Assembly (NCBI GenBank): GCA_037576195.1
Contig: CM075102.1
Coordinates: 22,192,745 to 22,256,744 of the forward strand
Length of the DNA: 64,000 nucleotides
Source of the DNA: Phytoseiulus persimilis
Lineage: Eukaryota > Arthropoda > Arachnida > Mesostigmata > Phytoseiidae
Direction of reading: 5' to 3'
The notes beneath the pieces were generated by a model. That model worked only from the letters and a program-made list of their open reading frames with translations. It made no database searches and was not told the DNA's origin. Positions within the stretch are counted from its first letter, which is position 1; every line of letters starts with the position of its first letter. The position numbers were made by a program, and so were the translations under genes. Below, one piece after another: positions 13,101 through 28,100 of this stretch.

Positions 13101-16100
13101 GGTTTTCGGTTGGAGGCTGAAGCAACGCGATGATATGTTCGGAAGCTTTCTGATCCTCCCTTACGAGATCAGGAAAGCCAGCAGCTGGTGGATCGTCGGT
13201 TGGCAATCCGTTTCAATAACGATTCGAGCAACATTTGGACGGATGCTCGATGGGCCAAGAACCTCCACGACAAGTGTCGTCTCCTTTGACCTTCCACCCA
13301 CTTTCATTTTTCATTTGCATCATTCGGCATGGCGGCAGATGAAAGACAAAGTATTGTACGACGAGAGCTGTGGCAGAGGAGAAGGGTGGATCCCGTTGAA
13401 TGGTCGGGGTAAATGGTCAAATGGAACCCGAAGCGAATTCAACCCCCGCAAAGGTCACAATCATCGAGCTTCCTAGAAGACAACCGGACCCGCTTTAAGG
13501 AAAGACCTCGGTTTCCTCGGTCGAAGCCTCGTTTCGAGCGCGTGCAACACTATGTGTGGAAATTTCGCGAGACAGCGAGCTCCTGCTCATTAACTCGCTC
13601 GATGTTCGAAAACGAGATTCAAGTAGCATCCTCGACGTCCGTGTCGATGAGCGTTTGGGGATACAAATATCTTGACTGATTGGAACATACGTTCGTTGGC
13701 GGCTTGAAAACTGCCGGTGAAGCTCTCAGGCGAATAGTTGAGGTGGGCCCCGTGATGGCCCTCTGAGAAAACACGATCCGTCTGAGATCGGAGGATTCTC
13801 GGTGACCCTCTGCACGCTCAAAAAGTCCATGCTCAGAATTCCGAACAACCAGTAGCTCTCGATACGCTCATGTAGTAGCTTCTCAGACGCCCGACCCTTG
13901 GATGTCTGGAAGTCGCCCTTTCCTACTCTTCACGCGCGACAGAGAGAATCGAATTCTATCATTCGATCAGGGCGTTGATCGAATCGAATAAACGCAATTT
14001 GATGAATCATGTTCCCCGGACAACATCGCGGGAGAGTTCGGGGACCAGTCCGTGAAGCCGAACAACCCCTCAGATTCTCAGTATCAGTTCTCACAGCTCG
14101 AAGCCCCATGGAGTTGCGGAGAAACCCGTCTTCCAATACATCGGGCTCAAATCAGGGAATTCGACAGCATTCGCTCGCGAGTAAACCTCCGAACGCATGC
14201 GAGAATGACGGTCACCGAGTTCGACGACTCCCTGTATCGAATGTGAGAGGTTCGATTCATAGGAGGCTGGTTCTCCGACGCGGGGGGATTGGGTGAGAAT
14301 TAGAGTCGGGCATCTAAAAGTCGGGCAAGTGATACCTAACCGTTCACATTGCCGTTCGATAGTACTCTGTTTGGTTCGGATCGAATTATTGCACTCCCAT
14401 TGCCTGAGAGGGCGTCTGAGATTTTATGGCTGCCCGGGGATGAATGATCAACGGATTTAGGATTCTAGTGCTATGGCTTCAATCATCTCCCCGGAAACGA
14501 AGCCCGTCGAGGCCAGTGTACTGGGGCTCGGTATCCTCGATAGAACAAAGAAGTAAGGGAAACATGTGTTCCCCATTCTATTTTCCTCGGGAAAACCGCT
14601 CCGCTCTCATAATCAGCGCCGATTCTGCGTGTGTAGCTTCATTATTTCTAGTCCGCGGTGAGTAAGGGAATAGATCCAGACAGAGAAACTGTCGGTTCGA
14701 CATGCGGTGGGGGTCCAGTACACTGGTGCATACTCAGCGCTCATGTTACACCGATGTTTATTATAATGATGATGACGTTACGGAACGAGGCAGAGAGGGA
14801 AAACGGTGGACTCGCCGGCCTAGGATTCAGGTACATGCTTGCGGTTTGGGATAAAGACGAGCTCGGTAGCATTCTTATGGCTTCGAACATCTTCTGACGT
14901 AAAGCCTAAAAAGCTTGCGTTGTAAACTCTGCGAGTAGTGAATTCAAAAGTCGCTATTGTCTCGACCCCTGCGAGCACGGAAGAACCAACAAAACGGCAA
15001 GGCCAACTGAGGGAACGGCGCGAGGAGCGCACGATTGAGTGAGGCTGCCTCTTCCTCAGCTCAGCCGACCTCAAAACTCGGAGCCTCCCCTGTTCTTTCT
15101 CTTTGTTTCTCCTCTCTCAATGCATCATACGACGACACAGTGAGGCATAGGGAATGTCTGTCCCATGCCGGCGAGCGGAGACTCCCGGCGAGAAGTCAAA
15201 GGAAATACGTCTGTTTCGATTGATTGTAGCCGATTTCTCCGTCCTCTATTTGCCAGAGGCCAATCATAGGCTTTGCGACCTTCGCATGAATCGATACAAC
15301 CTTCGGCAAACTTTCAGAGCTCATATATCATCGAAACCATCTGTTGGTTTTGTCTTGCTGGAAGTAAAACTCTCATCGCTGAGAATCGGTATTTTCGGCT
15401 TCCGTTGGCTCTGCGCAGGGTTTGTTCGTTCGTAGGATGATCCGGCTCGACCATTCTGCAGCGCGTCCAGGACGGATCCATCGAAATGTGGTTCGGGATC
15501 CGTCTGAACCAGCCGCCCGAGCATGACGCTGGTCACATAAGACGGGAAGGATCAGGAGGTAGGTGAGGGAAGGGGAAAATCGGAGCAGATCAGTGGAGTC
15601 ATCTTCTTGCGGTCGCCAAGTCTGACCGCCCCCGGAGTTCAATATGCGCGAGTTTGTTCCCCACGACTCTGATTGAGGTGGAACTGGGCGCTGTTACCAG
15701 TAAAGTTTAATCGTGATCCCAGATCTCGGCTGTGGTTCGGTGGGTGTCGGGACAACGGATCTCGACGGAAAACGATTATGGAGAGCTCCTACTCGTTTGT
15801 CACGAGTTATTCCGGAAAGTCTGTCTCCTCTCTCTTCATTTCCATTCATCATCCTCGGACTGCTGTTGTTAATACAATATCCAGTCGGCATCCGGCGAGC
15901 ATCCTGCGAGGCGCTAATTACTCTGGCTTTTGATCAATTGAATCGCTCGGTCCTCGGAGAAAACGAGAGGTTCCGGGTAACATACCCCGAGTCCGCGAAC
16001 TAACCTTCTCCCCAGCAGGAGTATAAAATAGATGTGAACGAATTGATTGAGCACAGGTTCTCCAAGATGACACCACACCGAAACGGTGAGCCCGATGAGC

Positions 16101-18960
16101 TGTTTCCAATTTTGATGGGGTTATCTCCACGAGTGCTCGTTTCGAATCCTTTGACGGATGAAGTCTGCTGCAAGCTATACGACATTGAGCATGATCAGCA
16201 GTCGACCGATATCCATCCAAGGTCATCTCGACAGCAGCTTCCCAAATGAGTCTCAGGACTCTGCTGGGCGTTTGAGTTCGGAAAATTCCGTCCGGAATCA
16301 GCGAGGCCAAGAAACTGAATGTGCTCCCGATGCTTCCCGCCAGTCTGTCGGTGTGCCTGTCGAAGCTAATTTGTATTCATACAGCCAGATGTGGGCCATT
16401 CCAACTTAAATCCCAGCAGACGCCGGAGACGGCAATGTCAATCCCAAATCGTCGACGATGGGTGCTTCCGCGGAAACTTCTGCAGGCGGCTGCGACTCGT
16501 GCTTCTGTCGCCGATTCCGTACGTACTCAGTCGGGAGTATGCGACAAAAAGCCGACGGATCAAAGTCGGTTGGAGTCGGAGGAAGGGGATTGTGAAGCGG
16601 AAAATGAAACGAGCAGATGAGCCGCTGAAATCATGGATAAAAACTCGGAGGGAGAGGAGGGGGAAAGGGAATTGAAGAACATAGAGAGAACAAGTGAGCC
16701 CCAGCGTAAAGTCGGATTCCAGTGAAGTTGAGGGATTGCGAATAGAAGGTCAGGGATGCTGGCCGAGGACGGCGGGTGGGAGTTACTCGTGCGCACTAGG
16801 AATCGTCGAAAAATATCCCAGGAGAGGGTATTCCACCGCCAGGTGAGGGAGTTCTGGAAACACTGGGAGATTCAAAACCAGTCGAGAAAATGGAATCGCG
16901 TCCAAACCAGAGTGATTGTCCTCTCCTAGAGCGGGGAACACGGCCAGGAAAAGTCTCTGGCGAGGATGCACGAGGGTGAGAGCAAAAGATGAATGAGGAG
17001 TCGGGAACCAAGAGGGAGCGGAAAATCGCTAACACGAGAAGAGCGCAGCTCGGAAGAGATCACAGCGGGGAGGGCAGGGGAAGACATTGAGGAGTTTTTC
17101 CGCTGGGCGAGTGGCGGAGGGCGCTCCGGACAGAGAATCGTTTTCGGCCCGACTCGGACACCGGAAACTGCTCCCTCTATACGGTCAATATATGAGCTGC
17201 ATTTCCGAACGACATCTGTATCCGACATTTGCCATTGTGTTAGTAGGATTCGGTCGAGCTCGATGATCGTCTGAACATCCTGAAGAAGCGGTGAACGGGA
17301 GAAAAACACATTTAAGTTGCTGACACCTTCCCGCGCTCCGCTAAATTGAGCTCTGCGATAGGCGGCGGAGGCCGAATGGCGATGGCGTGTAGCGTAAAAA
17401 CTTCGTCAAACTTCACGGAGGGCCTAGGCCGCAAATTGCCCGAGTCGTCAGCTAGACGAGACCATGCGTCGGCGCATCCCTGCTTCTATCGCCTGAATCG
17501 ACACCTATCAAAAAATCGGTACAAGCAGTAGTTTTCGCATTGCGGAACCGGTACACTTGGATCCTCTTTTCAGAGACTCGTTGAGACTATCGTCTGAATA
17601 TCGCGACAAGCTTCGCAGTTGAGCGTTCGGGGCGCCCAAGGTGATCGCGAAGCGCGGGACGAAGTTCCGACCTTCTACCGCTGTACCCGGTGCGGCTGAG
17701 TTTTGTCCTGTGCGATAGTGAGGTCCTCCGTCGTCGGTATGTTATCGTTTCAGAGCCGAGCGAAACTGGATTCCACAAACGTGGCGCTGTTTTCTCAACT
17801 GAATCGTTCGGGACGGTGTCGTTGGTGATCACGGAACAACTCATGTAGAAACTCGACGAGGCCGCAGGTTCGACGTGGTGTTATTGTTTGAGCGGAAGCG
17901 GCAGTGAAAGTCTGAATAAATGCAGCCGTCCCCGGGAATGTCCACATCTAGCAACAACAGTCCACGCGAGAAAACTCACAACGGTCGAACCCACATGCTG
18001 GAGAGTGAGCGTATGCGTATGCTGAGAAAGTGTTTGCCGACGCCAGTGAGGGAGTGAACTGGCGGTCGTCAACAATTTTCGCCACAACTAAACGGATTTG
18101 GTTTGCTTACCCTTTTCCAATCCCCTAGCGGAGCCCCTCTTCTTTGTCGCTGCTGACGGTCTCCCCGCCCCTCGTATTTCCCTCTGCTCATCCGAGCCGA
18201 GTTCACCAAGCGGCGAGTCGTCAGGCGACCGTTCGCGTGGAGCTCCCTCTGGTCGCCTCTGTCGACCTCGCTCATCCACTCTTGTACAGCCTTTTCCACC
18301 GGAGAAAACGTATCCGCCTGCTCACGAAGTGCAAGGACGGCGTTGTGTGGCGCGGGGCTTCTCAGTTAGAAGTGTCGGAGGTCTTTGAAAACGTGACTTG
18401 ACTCTGGTTCTCGGTCATTTTGCCTTTGTGTTGTACCTTCCACACAGTGGCCGCGGCGACAACAGCGGCGGCGGAGACAGAAGAGCGGATCCGGCTGCCG
18501 ACCATATCGGACACACTATTCATTTGCGTCTCGTTGACGTGTTGCAGGATTTCCCGACTCCACACACGCCCGCTCGAACTCATTCTTCAAATGCCAAGCG
18601 ACCACGATTTATGACCGCGCCGGGTGTAAATGACTCGGTTTGGGTATGGACCCGCTGTGGTAGCTCGTTTCAAAGCCGGGAGACTGGTGGCGGGGCTGCC
18701 AATGAGAGCAAATTTCCACCCCTCCGAGAACCGGGCTAGCGACCTCATCGGAGCTTGACAACTTACTCGCGGTGCGCAACTTGTGTTCTTGGTCCGGGGC
18801 ACGTGATGTCAAGAGTTAAAACTCTCAAGAACAAGCTCCTGAGAAGAAGACGAGGGATGAGTCACAACCTCGAGCGAGGGGAGGAGGGGGGGGGGGGCTT
18901 TGGAGCAGTCGGCCGGATTATTTGCTTGAGGCTACGCACGGAGAAAACCCAGGCAGATAG
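4174..18960. other. long gene-poor stretch
   Basis: No protein family was recognised on either strand. Long open frames exist, for example 6874-7545 on the minus strand, but they lack an ATG start, recognisable motifs or supporting splice sites. A TTCG-rich microsatellite sits at 12051-12079. The stretch becomes GC- and CpG-rich from about 17.9 kb. Unrecognised short exons cannot be excluded. Confidence 0.4.
12051..12079. repeat. (TTCG)n microsatellite
   Basis: About seven copies of a ttcg tetranucleotide, one of them changed to tttg. Simple sequence with no coding context. Confidence 0.85.
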
Positions 18961-18962
18961 TC

Positions 18963-18990
18963 AGAGAGAGAGAGAGAGAGAGAAAGAGAG
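18963..18990. repeat. (GA)n microsatellite
   Basis: An alternating ag run of about ten pairs, continuing after a short interruption. Confidence 0.85.
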
Positions 18991-19103
18991 ACGAACATTC
19001 GATTCAACTGACAAACCAACTGAATAACAAACGAGAACGAAACAACCCGGGGCTGTTACTCGGCTCTTGCTCCCGGCTGTCGTGTGGCCGCATGCACTCC
19101 CCT

Positions 19104-19128
19104 CCCCCCCCCCCCCCCCCCCCCCCCC
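19104..19128. repeat. poly-C tract, 25 bases
   Basis: An uninterrupted run of 25 C in this assembly. It is the longest of several G or C homopolymers in the window. Its exact length should be treated as uncertain because such runs are hard to sequence. Confidence 0.85.
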
Positions 19129-22100
19129 TGCCCTCACCTCTCCCCGAGCCGTCGCTCACTTGCGAATCCCCAATCGCTCCTGAGATGGCGCAGGTCATGT
19201 CCCTCTTCCGTCTCCTATGGTTCCGCATGTTCTGCTCCTTCCTTCCAGTTGCTGCTCCAACGAGTTCCTCTTCTCTCGCGCGGGGTTCGTCACTTCCGGA
19301 CGAGCGAGATCACAGTTGGGGGAAGGCTAACCATCAAGGGATGTTTGGTTCTTGTCTCTAATTTGATCGAGGCTTTCGCCGCTTCCTTCCTAGCGTCCTT
19401 GCTCTCCCCGTGTCAGCCGGCGCCTCTCTTTAAATAAAAGCCGCTCTAACAGGTCGACTCTGTTGGTTAACGCTCATTCGAAGGTTCTTCAATTATTCAC
19501 GACTTGCTCTCGAGGAACAGTCTGATCGACTCGCTGCTCCGCTACTCCCTCAGCTGTGGTGTTGAACTTCAACGACGATCTGAACGGCACTCAGGGACTT
19601 GAACGGCCCTGAGTGCGATTCTCCTCCGAGGAGGAGGAAGGGGATACCGGGGAATGCAATGACAATATATGTAAACTTATTCGCTCCTTTTCCGGTTGAT
19701 AGCTGTTCTCGCGGAATGTCAACAGTTAACGATCAATGTAACGGTCGTTGAATCGAATCCTACTCGGGAACTTCTCGCAGATGATGAGGAGCTCCATCTT
19801 CAGGATGTGTTCCCTCCTGGTCGAAGAGGAGTTTGAGTCGAGCTCGAGCGAGCTCCCATTCGTTCGCCCGGCGAGGAATAAGCAACGTATCTCGAGTTGA
19901 CTCTTGTTTCTCCCGACTTGGAAATCCTGTTCCCGGGTCGACTGTCTGGCTGCGAAGCGCAAAATCAGATTCCAGCTCCCTGCTCTCCCACGGATCCGAA
20001 ACTAGGTCTCCCGGGGAGGCGTAGGCAAAACAGAAAAACGGCACCGAAGTTGCAAGGATGCTTGTGGCTTGTTCCCCCCATGCGCCTTGATTTACTTTTG
20101 TCCCACGAGCTCGGGAACGACAGAGAGCACGCAGCAGCGACCCCTGAGAACTCGCTCACGCAGGGCGAGCTGTGATGAAAGGAGCGAGCCCCGCATCCGA
20201 ATTTCCCTTCCTCGGTCGCTGTTCCCTCACGTTGTGAGCTCGCTCTCTCGGAAACCTTTGAAAACGTCGAGCCCTCTATCCCGCTCCATTACTGGCGTGT
20301 GTGAGCAACCTCTTCTCAATCGATCGAGGATTTGGATCTCCAGCTGGATCGACTGAGTTGCGCTGCGCGCGGTATCCTCCTTCGCCCCTCCGAAACGAGT
20401 CGGGAGGAGGAGGGGAGAGGGGGTACGACGACGACGAGAAAGAGGTCCGGCGACGCGACTCTGGAAGACATCCTAGGATGCACCAGTAATTGCGGTCGGC
20501 GCATTCCGCCGAGTTTTTCCGAGGCAGGGCCGAAACCTCAGAGAATTGTGAGCCAGTCCCGAGTGCGCCCCGGGTCCACGATGTCTCTACCCGGACGAAG
20601 AAGTCAGACGGAAACTCTGGACACTCGGGGGTCAACAACTGTCGCATGGGCCGTAGAGGGCGGAGCGGGCAAGCAAAGGTCGGTCGTATTCTTATCCCAA
20701 CTGCTGTGGTCTTCTGATACTTCCTGACAGAGGAAACGCTCCTTAACAACGCTCCGCCGGCTGAGGCCGATTCTCGACGGCCGGCCCGTCGATCCCGTGC
20801 CCGGAACAAGCGTAACGACCCAATTCTTTGACAGGAAGTGCGTCAGCACAGTAAAAATAAATGTGCGCAACTCTGAAAAGTAGAGTTCGTTGCCGGATCG
20901 TCGCCTTGATCGATGACTCAGGATTCTGAGATTTGCGGCTTGTTGGACCTCTGGCTGACTGGTGGTGGAGGAAGGGGGGGGGGGGGCGGAGGATCCAAAG
21001 AGTTGCGGGGTCGGCTTTGCGGCGACGCGCGGGACCGTTGGACGGGGCTTTTGCGGACGTAAATGTTTTTGAGGAGCCGCATTCCGGAGCGGCCTGCGCG
21101 CCAGATGAGCCGCAATCGAGCTGCCACACTGTTTTTATTTCGAGTTCCCGGAGCTCGGACTTTCGCGCCGGATCCGCTTCCCCGATCCGAAGGAGCTGAT
21201 CATGCTCGACCGATTCGAGCTTTCGCGACAGCAATGACTGATTCGCGGAGTCTGGCTCCGCTTCTCCGGTGATCCCCGCAAAACAGCGAAGCCCTCGGCG
21301 ACTCCGGAGCCTCGATGCGAGGGCGATATCTCGGGGACAAGCGGGCAGGCACGAGTCGACGCTTGCCCCGGACCGGATAGCTTCTCGATAGGTTAACTTG
21401 AAGGCTTTCCGTGAGAATGACTCATCGACTGGAGAGGCTCGAGGCACAAGAACCCAACGTGGATCTGACGTGCTTCGGCAGCGCATGCGTCGCGGGAGAG
21501 GACCTTGGGCGAGGGCCTTGCAAGCCGAGCACGGGCACGGCGGGAATCGTCGACAGTGGGGAAGAGTGTCTGCGTCTTCCGGCCGGCTTTCCTCGTTCCT
21601 AAACGCCCGCGTTCCGAGTTCGTGAGTCGTGGTGTGTGGCAACTTGTTGGTAGACAGGTGGATTCGTCGGCTGGCCGTCGCGATCTGTCGAGTGTTGGTT
21701 GGCGCTCGGAGTCAAGGATGTTCTTCTGAGTGAACTCTCGTCGGCTGGCTCGAGAGCTGTGCGGCGTTCGCGTCTGTTTGCCCAGTGCTGTAATTGGGCC
21801 CGGAGTTCGAGTCTGAAGCGGGCAGGATCATGGCACACGCGGATAATCCGTCATGACGCTCCATTCCTTCGAGGATTAATGAACGGTAAGGTCTTCCCCG
21901 CGAAGGGAGTGCCGCCCTGCAGTTTGCCTAGCCGGCGTCGTAGTCGGCCACCTTTTGTGAACTAACGCGCGAGCGCCCGCCACTGGCTCATGAACTGTCT
22001 AAACTCCTTGCCCGCCGACTAAAGGTCGAGGTTCCGCCATGAAAAATGTCTGTGGACAACGGAGCCTGTCTGCGGCAACTAACGGAGCTGAACGCTCGAC

Positions 22101-25100
22101 GGGAAACTCCTATGTTTCTGCCGGTCGCACCTTCAGTTGACTTCGCGCCGCTCCTGCGATGGGACGATATCCACCAGCAAGGGTCAATATTGACGTTCAA
22201 CAATGGACCTGGGGATGTGACTTAATTCAAAACTGACGAGAAAGATCTTCCATCGAACAATGAGTACAAGCCCGTATGCCGCAGTCCCGGGACCGTTCAA
22301 GAATCTAGGTACTTGGTTGGGTACATCGAAGGCCGGCCGACTCGGGACGAGACACGAAATCAGGGGAGGTACAGAAAATCCAGGTTTCCGCTCGAAATGA
22401 AGATTTTGTATCTGGACGTAGGGCCCGCCGAAGCAGCTTCCCGTTTTAGTTACGGTTCCCGAAACTGGGGATCCATCGGGACTGTTTGAACCATCAAACT
22501 CGAAAGCGTTAAGAGCGGCGAGCATCGGACCTCATTTCTGAGTCGATCCTCATGCCTATCAGAGTCTCGAGTACTGCAAGGAATGAAGCCTTTCTTTCGG
22601 CCTATCTAGGCGCTCTGAGTTTGTAGTTGAAGAGCTCAAATTTCCCAGACCCTGCGACCTCGGCCTGCTGGGTAAATCCGCCCGTCGCGGAGACTTGATC
22701 CTCCGAGTAACTGATCCGTCGCTCGCATCTGATCATCGGCAGGCCGTGTTCAGGCGAGGAGAGTTTCTCGAAACATCTCCCACATTGAGCCCAGGAGCGT
22801 CGCATACAACGTACCCTTCCGTAGACGCAGATTGAGTGCCCAACGCCATCAGCGCCGAGCGAATCCACGAAAGGTGGCTCCTCCACGATTAGGGGAAATA
22901 ACGCTTCTCCATGGAAGCCAAGAGATTTACATCGGCCCGGGCCTCCGGCACTTGAGCGACGAGAATGTACGAGCCCCTCCGCGTGGAGGCGTGACCGCTC
23001 AGGCCAGGATCGAACCTGCGGCTCGAAATTCGAGTTTGCTCACGGAAAAACCCTGTATCCTGACCCGTAATTTCGTTCTCCGCGCGACCGCTGGCTCGTT
23101 TTCCGATTCTCCCACCGGCCTTGTGAGTACCACGACGAGTACCCACGGGCCGTGGAGAAACCGAGCAAGTTCTGTAGACGAGCTAAGAAGCTAGAATTCG
23201 AGCGATGAATCATAGCACGGCATCGCATAGCGATAGTGGCGGAAGCACAAGAACGAGGGAGAACGGCGAGAATGAAGGATGTGAACGCGCTTAAAAACGG
23301 ACGGTGTAGCTGCTAACCTTCTCACCGTGACTCCGTAGCCCACGTATAATTTATCAACCTTCTCACGATTTTTCTCGCGTCTTCGGAAAGCCTGTCTAGC
23401 AGAGAGACGTCTGGAGCACCGAAGCACTTCATCAAGATTAGGCATCCTGTTCTCGTTTCGTCTCCCCACCCAATCATCTGAGCTGCAATGGTACTTCGCC
23501 AGAACAGTTTGAGGTACTCGCGGATCGGGACGCCTCGGCCGAGAACCTCGTCGAGGCTCTCCCGAGGCCAGCGGCCAGAATTGCGTGCGGTTCGTGCTGC
23601 TTGCGAAAACCAAGACCGGAGGTGCAAACCCGCCCAATGATTCTCTCGATCTGACCGCAGTGGCCACAAAGGGAGCCGCCGAGATCTTCCTCGAGAGCCC
23701 TCTCAATGCGAGTAGTCTCAACAATCGAGGACAGGTTGTCTTTTGTTCCCAGCGCACGACGTTGGCACCGCACAGTCTCTCGCGATCCCGGAGACACGGA
23801 GCCGCCGCAGCCGTTGTCGCAAAGCTATCATCCGGTCCAGATTTCATCGAAGAATAGCCGAAGTCCACCAGCGTCGGCCGCCGTCGTTGGCGGCGAGGAT
23901 TGCGGCGCGAGATTGACGCCGTCGGAATCGATCGCCAGCCCCAACGGATGGATCGCAGCACGGCAGGAACACTTCGTCTTGCGGAACTTTGAAACAGCTT
24001 CGGAGCTCCCCCATTTCCTCACGCCTATAATATCCATCTCAGAGACGCCGTAGGGAGGGCTCGTATCGGAGAAGAGACGCCACTGCGGCGAAAAATCAAA
24101 AAGTATTTGTTTTGTTTACTCGTGCGACCTGGTTGCCGACGTGGACGATCGAAATAGAAGGAACGAGAGGGGAAGAATTGAGCAAACGATGTAGAGGACA
24201 ACTTCGCAGAGGCGAGGAGGACGGCGGCGACTGCGGAAACGGCGACTGCACGGACGGACTGCGGAACAGAAATTCGAGAGCGGTAGTTGGCTACGAATCG
24301 GTGGACGCTGTTTGGCTGCGTACGCGAGAGAGGGAGTGGAAGATTCTGTTTGTCATTGTACAGTTCAGTCGGGAGGCGGGACGGAGACAACTCTCTCGCT
24401 ACGCTCGGAATCGTCGCTGTCACACCCACGCATCCGCTCCGCAGTGAGCGCGAGAGCCGAGATAGGGGTGATATTCTTGGAGGCCGAATCCGCCGCTTCA
24501 AGCATTCCTAGTCAGAAAGCATTGAATTACATCCGGGGGTCAAACCGGAGACTCCGATACGATATCGAGTCGGTTCCTCTGCCAGAGCGCAGCGCCCCGG
24601 TGAAATAAGAACCCTTCCGACACATCTCGGCGCCGGATGTCTTCCACAGTCAGATCTGTGGAATTCGACGCCGAGCTCGGATCCTATGTTTCATTTCTGA
24701 GTGGTTTCCCTGAATCCGAGAACGAGCTCCCCCAAAGTTCCTCTTTGACAACATGAACAGCGTGGGAAGAGAGTCCTCCGAAATCTGAGTCCTCAACTTC
24801 CAAGTTGGAAAGTCCGTGGTCGCTGCGCCCGTGCCGGTAGCTCATGCGAGAACGTTGACCACCTAGAAGCTCCTCCGGAACGGAAAGAAGAAATTTCGAA
24901 ACTCGTGTTCCGACAAAAAATATACTTCTTCGGTGGAACGGAAATTCGATATCTCGACGACGTTGCCGTGATAAAATCCTCTGCGGGACTTCGTCGCTCC
25001 CTCCGGGAGTCTACGATCCTGTTAAGGAATCATCAGCGGAAAACACTTGATCTCGGAGCGGAGGAACGTCAACGCTTTAGATGTTTTTGCAGCCGCGGAC

Positions 25101-28100
25101 TCGGAGAATGAGAGAAGTGCGGCTTCTTGAATACGATTTTCGAGAGATGTTATCGTCCGAGGACCACGGGCTGTGAAGCGTTTGTTTTTGCCGGAAAGCA
25201 GCGTTACCGCATCCCGCGCTGGAACCACTTCTTCCTCTCTCTCTCTTTGGATGGTTCTCATCGCTGACAAATCTCGCTGACGGTCGGTGCGATTCATATT
25301 CAGATGACCTGCATCCTTCCGAAGATCGATTTCACTGACGATTTCGCCCTCTCCTCCATTCGAATGGAAATACGGAGCGCTTTCGGCACGTTGAAACGTT
25401 GGGAGCGTCACCAGCCTCCCAGTTCGAGTGGAGCTCGAGTAGCCGCGACCCGCATGGTGCGACCAGAGATTGTCCAATCCCTTCGAAGCGTCCGCGTGCG
25501 AGCTACCTTCCACAAGGCTGAGATCCACTTCCGATCCTCTCATCAGCTTCTCGTGAAACTTGCACCGTGACCCTCAGGTCTGCTCCATGAGCAGTCAAGT
25601 CTCACCTTTGTTGTTTTCGTCGAGGATGTCTGCATTCAACTTGACATTTCGCTGTGAACACAGGCTATGATCCACGTCTCAGGCGTTGACTCAAGGCCGA
25701 ACTCGGGGATGATGAACGGATTCCCAGGAACCCTGTCTGCCATTCATTCTGTCAAGGGCCGAGAACAGAAGACCAATTTTCGTTGAGCGCTCTGTCTTAC
25801 TTTCTTTCTCTCCCTCCCACTGCTCAGCCGCTCCGGCTGAGCTCGAGGGTTGCCTTCTCCTGCCGCCGCGAGCTACCTGCGCTGCTCGTACTTCTCGTGC
25901 GACGGTCACCACCACCACTACTTCCACGGGTGCAGTGCATAATTTATTCAGGCCGTTTGTCGCGTCGCAGCTTTTCGCTCGTTTGTACTTGCGTTAGGGA
26001 GGACTCGGGGCGGGGTAGGAACAAGCGACTGAGACCTCGCACAGGAGATTCGACGCGCGGGGAAAGCCTCCGAGACGGGCTGCAGGGGGAAGGGGGAACG
26101 TTGGGGGGCAAACGGTGGCGTTATCAAGTGCAGTTGAATGGGCCAACCAGAGGCAGTACGTTGTATCCCTGTAGTGAATAGTTCCGGGGAACTCGCTCTG
26201 CGCTGCGTTCCTCATTCTCACAACTCTACAATGTGGCACCGTAGTTTCGTCTTCTTGTTCCGCGTGCCGCCCCGTTGTCCTCCCTCCAGTCGTGCCTCCG
26301 CGTCCCATGTCCCACAGAGCCCGAACATCGTTCTCTCGTGAGAACGAAACCACATGACCGGCCGAACAACATGTGCGCCAAATCGTCCTAATTACGAATT
26401 AGCGCGAGCGATGCCAGGTCGGCATCATGTGGTTATCCACGTCCGGATAGCTGTCAAGTTTCCAGATGCGAACTGAGAGATTGCAACCGATTTCCGTTAA
26501 TTCGCCCTCTTACTCTCGATCGGGTCCGCGTTGTTAACGGCAGCCAATGTCAATTGACAGCGCGATGCATCTGGTCCGACCATCTGCTCCGATCGTCGGA
26601 ATCAACCTGCGTGAAGCAGCGAACTGTGGAGCACCGGTTTCAATGAAGTGCCAAGTGCCTTCAGAGCTGATAGTGAGGGATGACCGTCCTCGCCGCCTCC
26701 GCGTTGAGCGAGTGCGCTATTCGTGCGTACAACCGTGGTCGCAATGTCTACGGGTTATACCCCCACCTCTTCGGTCGATGCCGGGTGAAACTGAGTTGAA
26801 CGAGCTGAATATTGGGAAATCGAAGAAATTCCAACGTCGAACCGAACCTGATTCCAGAGCACAAACTAGCGTTGAGTTATGACGTGACCGAAACGCCACG
26901 ATCCTGTAATTAGGGAGTTGCTCCAGGCTGCGGGGTGTCACCAAGGACGGACCGACTAGCTGTGATCGAGGGAGGGAGACAACGGAGCGGAGAGAAGGAG
27001 CTGCGAAAGATGGAGAGGAATGAAGAGAGCGAGAAAAGCAGGCTTGGATGACGTGGATGCTGTCATTATTTGAGGCAAGAATAACATTGCCGAGGGGCCA
27101 TCCGAAATGAGCACGTCAAAAGTTATGACCCGTCGCCATACTTCGTTCCGCCCCCAACCCGTGGGGAGAGGGGGGGGGGCGACTGATTGTTCCCTCCCTC
27201 ACGGCCATGACTGTCTACCTGTCCGTCGTGTCACGAGCAAGATCGCAATCTCGTCGGCCATTCAGCTGATTTCCTTCACGATTAGAGACGTTTTGGAACG
27301 AGGTGATTTTTCCACGTTTCCCTCTGTTCTCGCTGGAAGTGCTTCCCGGTTCGATACAAAACCTGAGCCGAGGCCATCGTCGTCATCCATGCCGAAACCG
27401 CCATCGTTGGGACACGATCGGGACGGAAAAAAACGGCACGAAGACCCCGCCCACCGGCAGAACCACGATCAAGGTCGACCATCAGGGCAACGACCGGCCA
27501 CATGAGCCAAACTCGACCAGAGGCAGAAACGAAACCACTACCAGTGGCACCAACAAAACCACGACCCAGAGCTCGATGAGTCAAGCAGAGGCCATTAAGG
27601 GCATTTATATCTTTATAACGGCGCCATATATCAGGCAGAGATAACGGAGTAATCCTCTTCAGAGGGCGAGGGAATCCAGAGCGATACAAACATTCGTAAT
27701 CTTCTCGTGTGTCCCTCTCCTACGCTGCAAGGCTCCCGCAGAAACGATGCTCTAGGAAAACTATCCCGCGTTCGCTGAGAAACCGGAAAGCTATCTCGAG
27801 AGAACATCCACCTTTCGGTGCAACGTCGGTTTACCCATGAAGATTATGCGAGTACAGGCTCAAAAACTTTCATCCTTTCTGAGCACTTACGCATTAACTA
27901 GGAAGTGGAAGAATGCCGGAAGAATGGAAGCTCGATCATTCACTGACAACTGTCTCTGTAGGCGAGATGGCCTACGCCGATGAACTGAGTATATCTAGAG
28001 GGGAAAACAGCCGGATAGCAAAGAGAAACGCCAAGTTTCGATCATGGAGAAGCCCACACACCGAGTAACCTGACAGCCGAGAGGAGTGAGGATTTCCTTC

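Noticed and set aside
20743-21642. 299-codon open frame on the minus strand
   Set aside because: It starts at TTG, lies in GC- and CpG-rich DNA where stops are rare, has other open frames overlapping it, and shows no recognisable domain or splice context.
22990-23030. tRNA-like B-box (ggttcgatcc on the minus strand)
   Set aside because: The flanking bases do not form a proper T-arm and no A-box lies at the right distance; no cloverleaf could be drawn.
23191-23961. 256-codon open frame on the minus strand
   Set aside because: Same GC-rich setting, low-complexity Arg/Ser composition and overlapping frames on both strands; no motif recognised.
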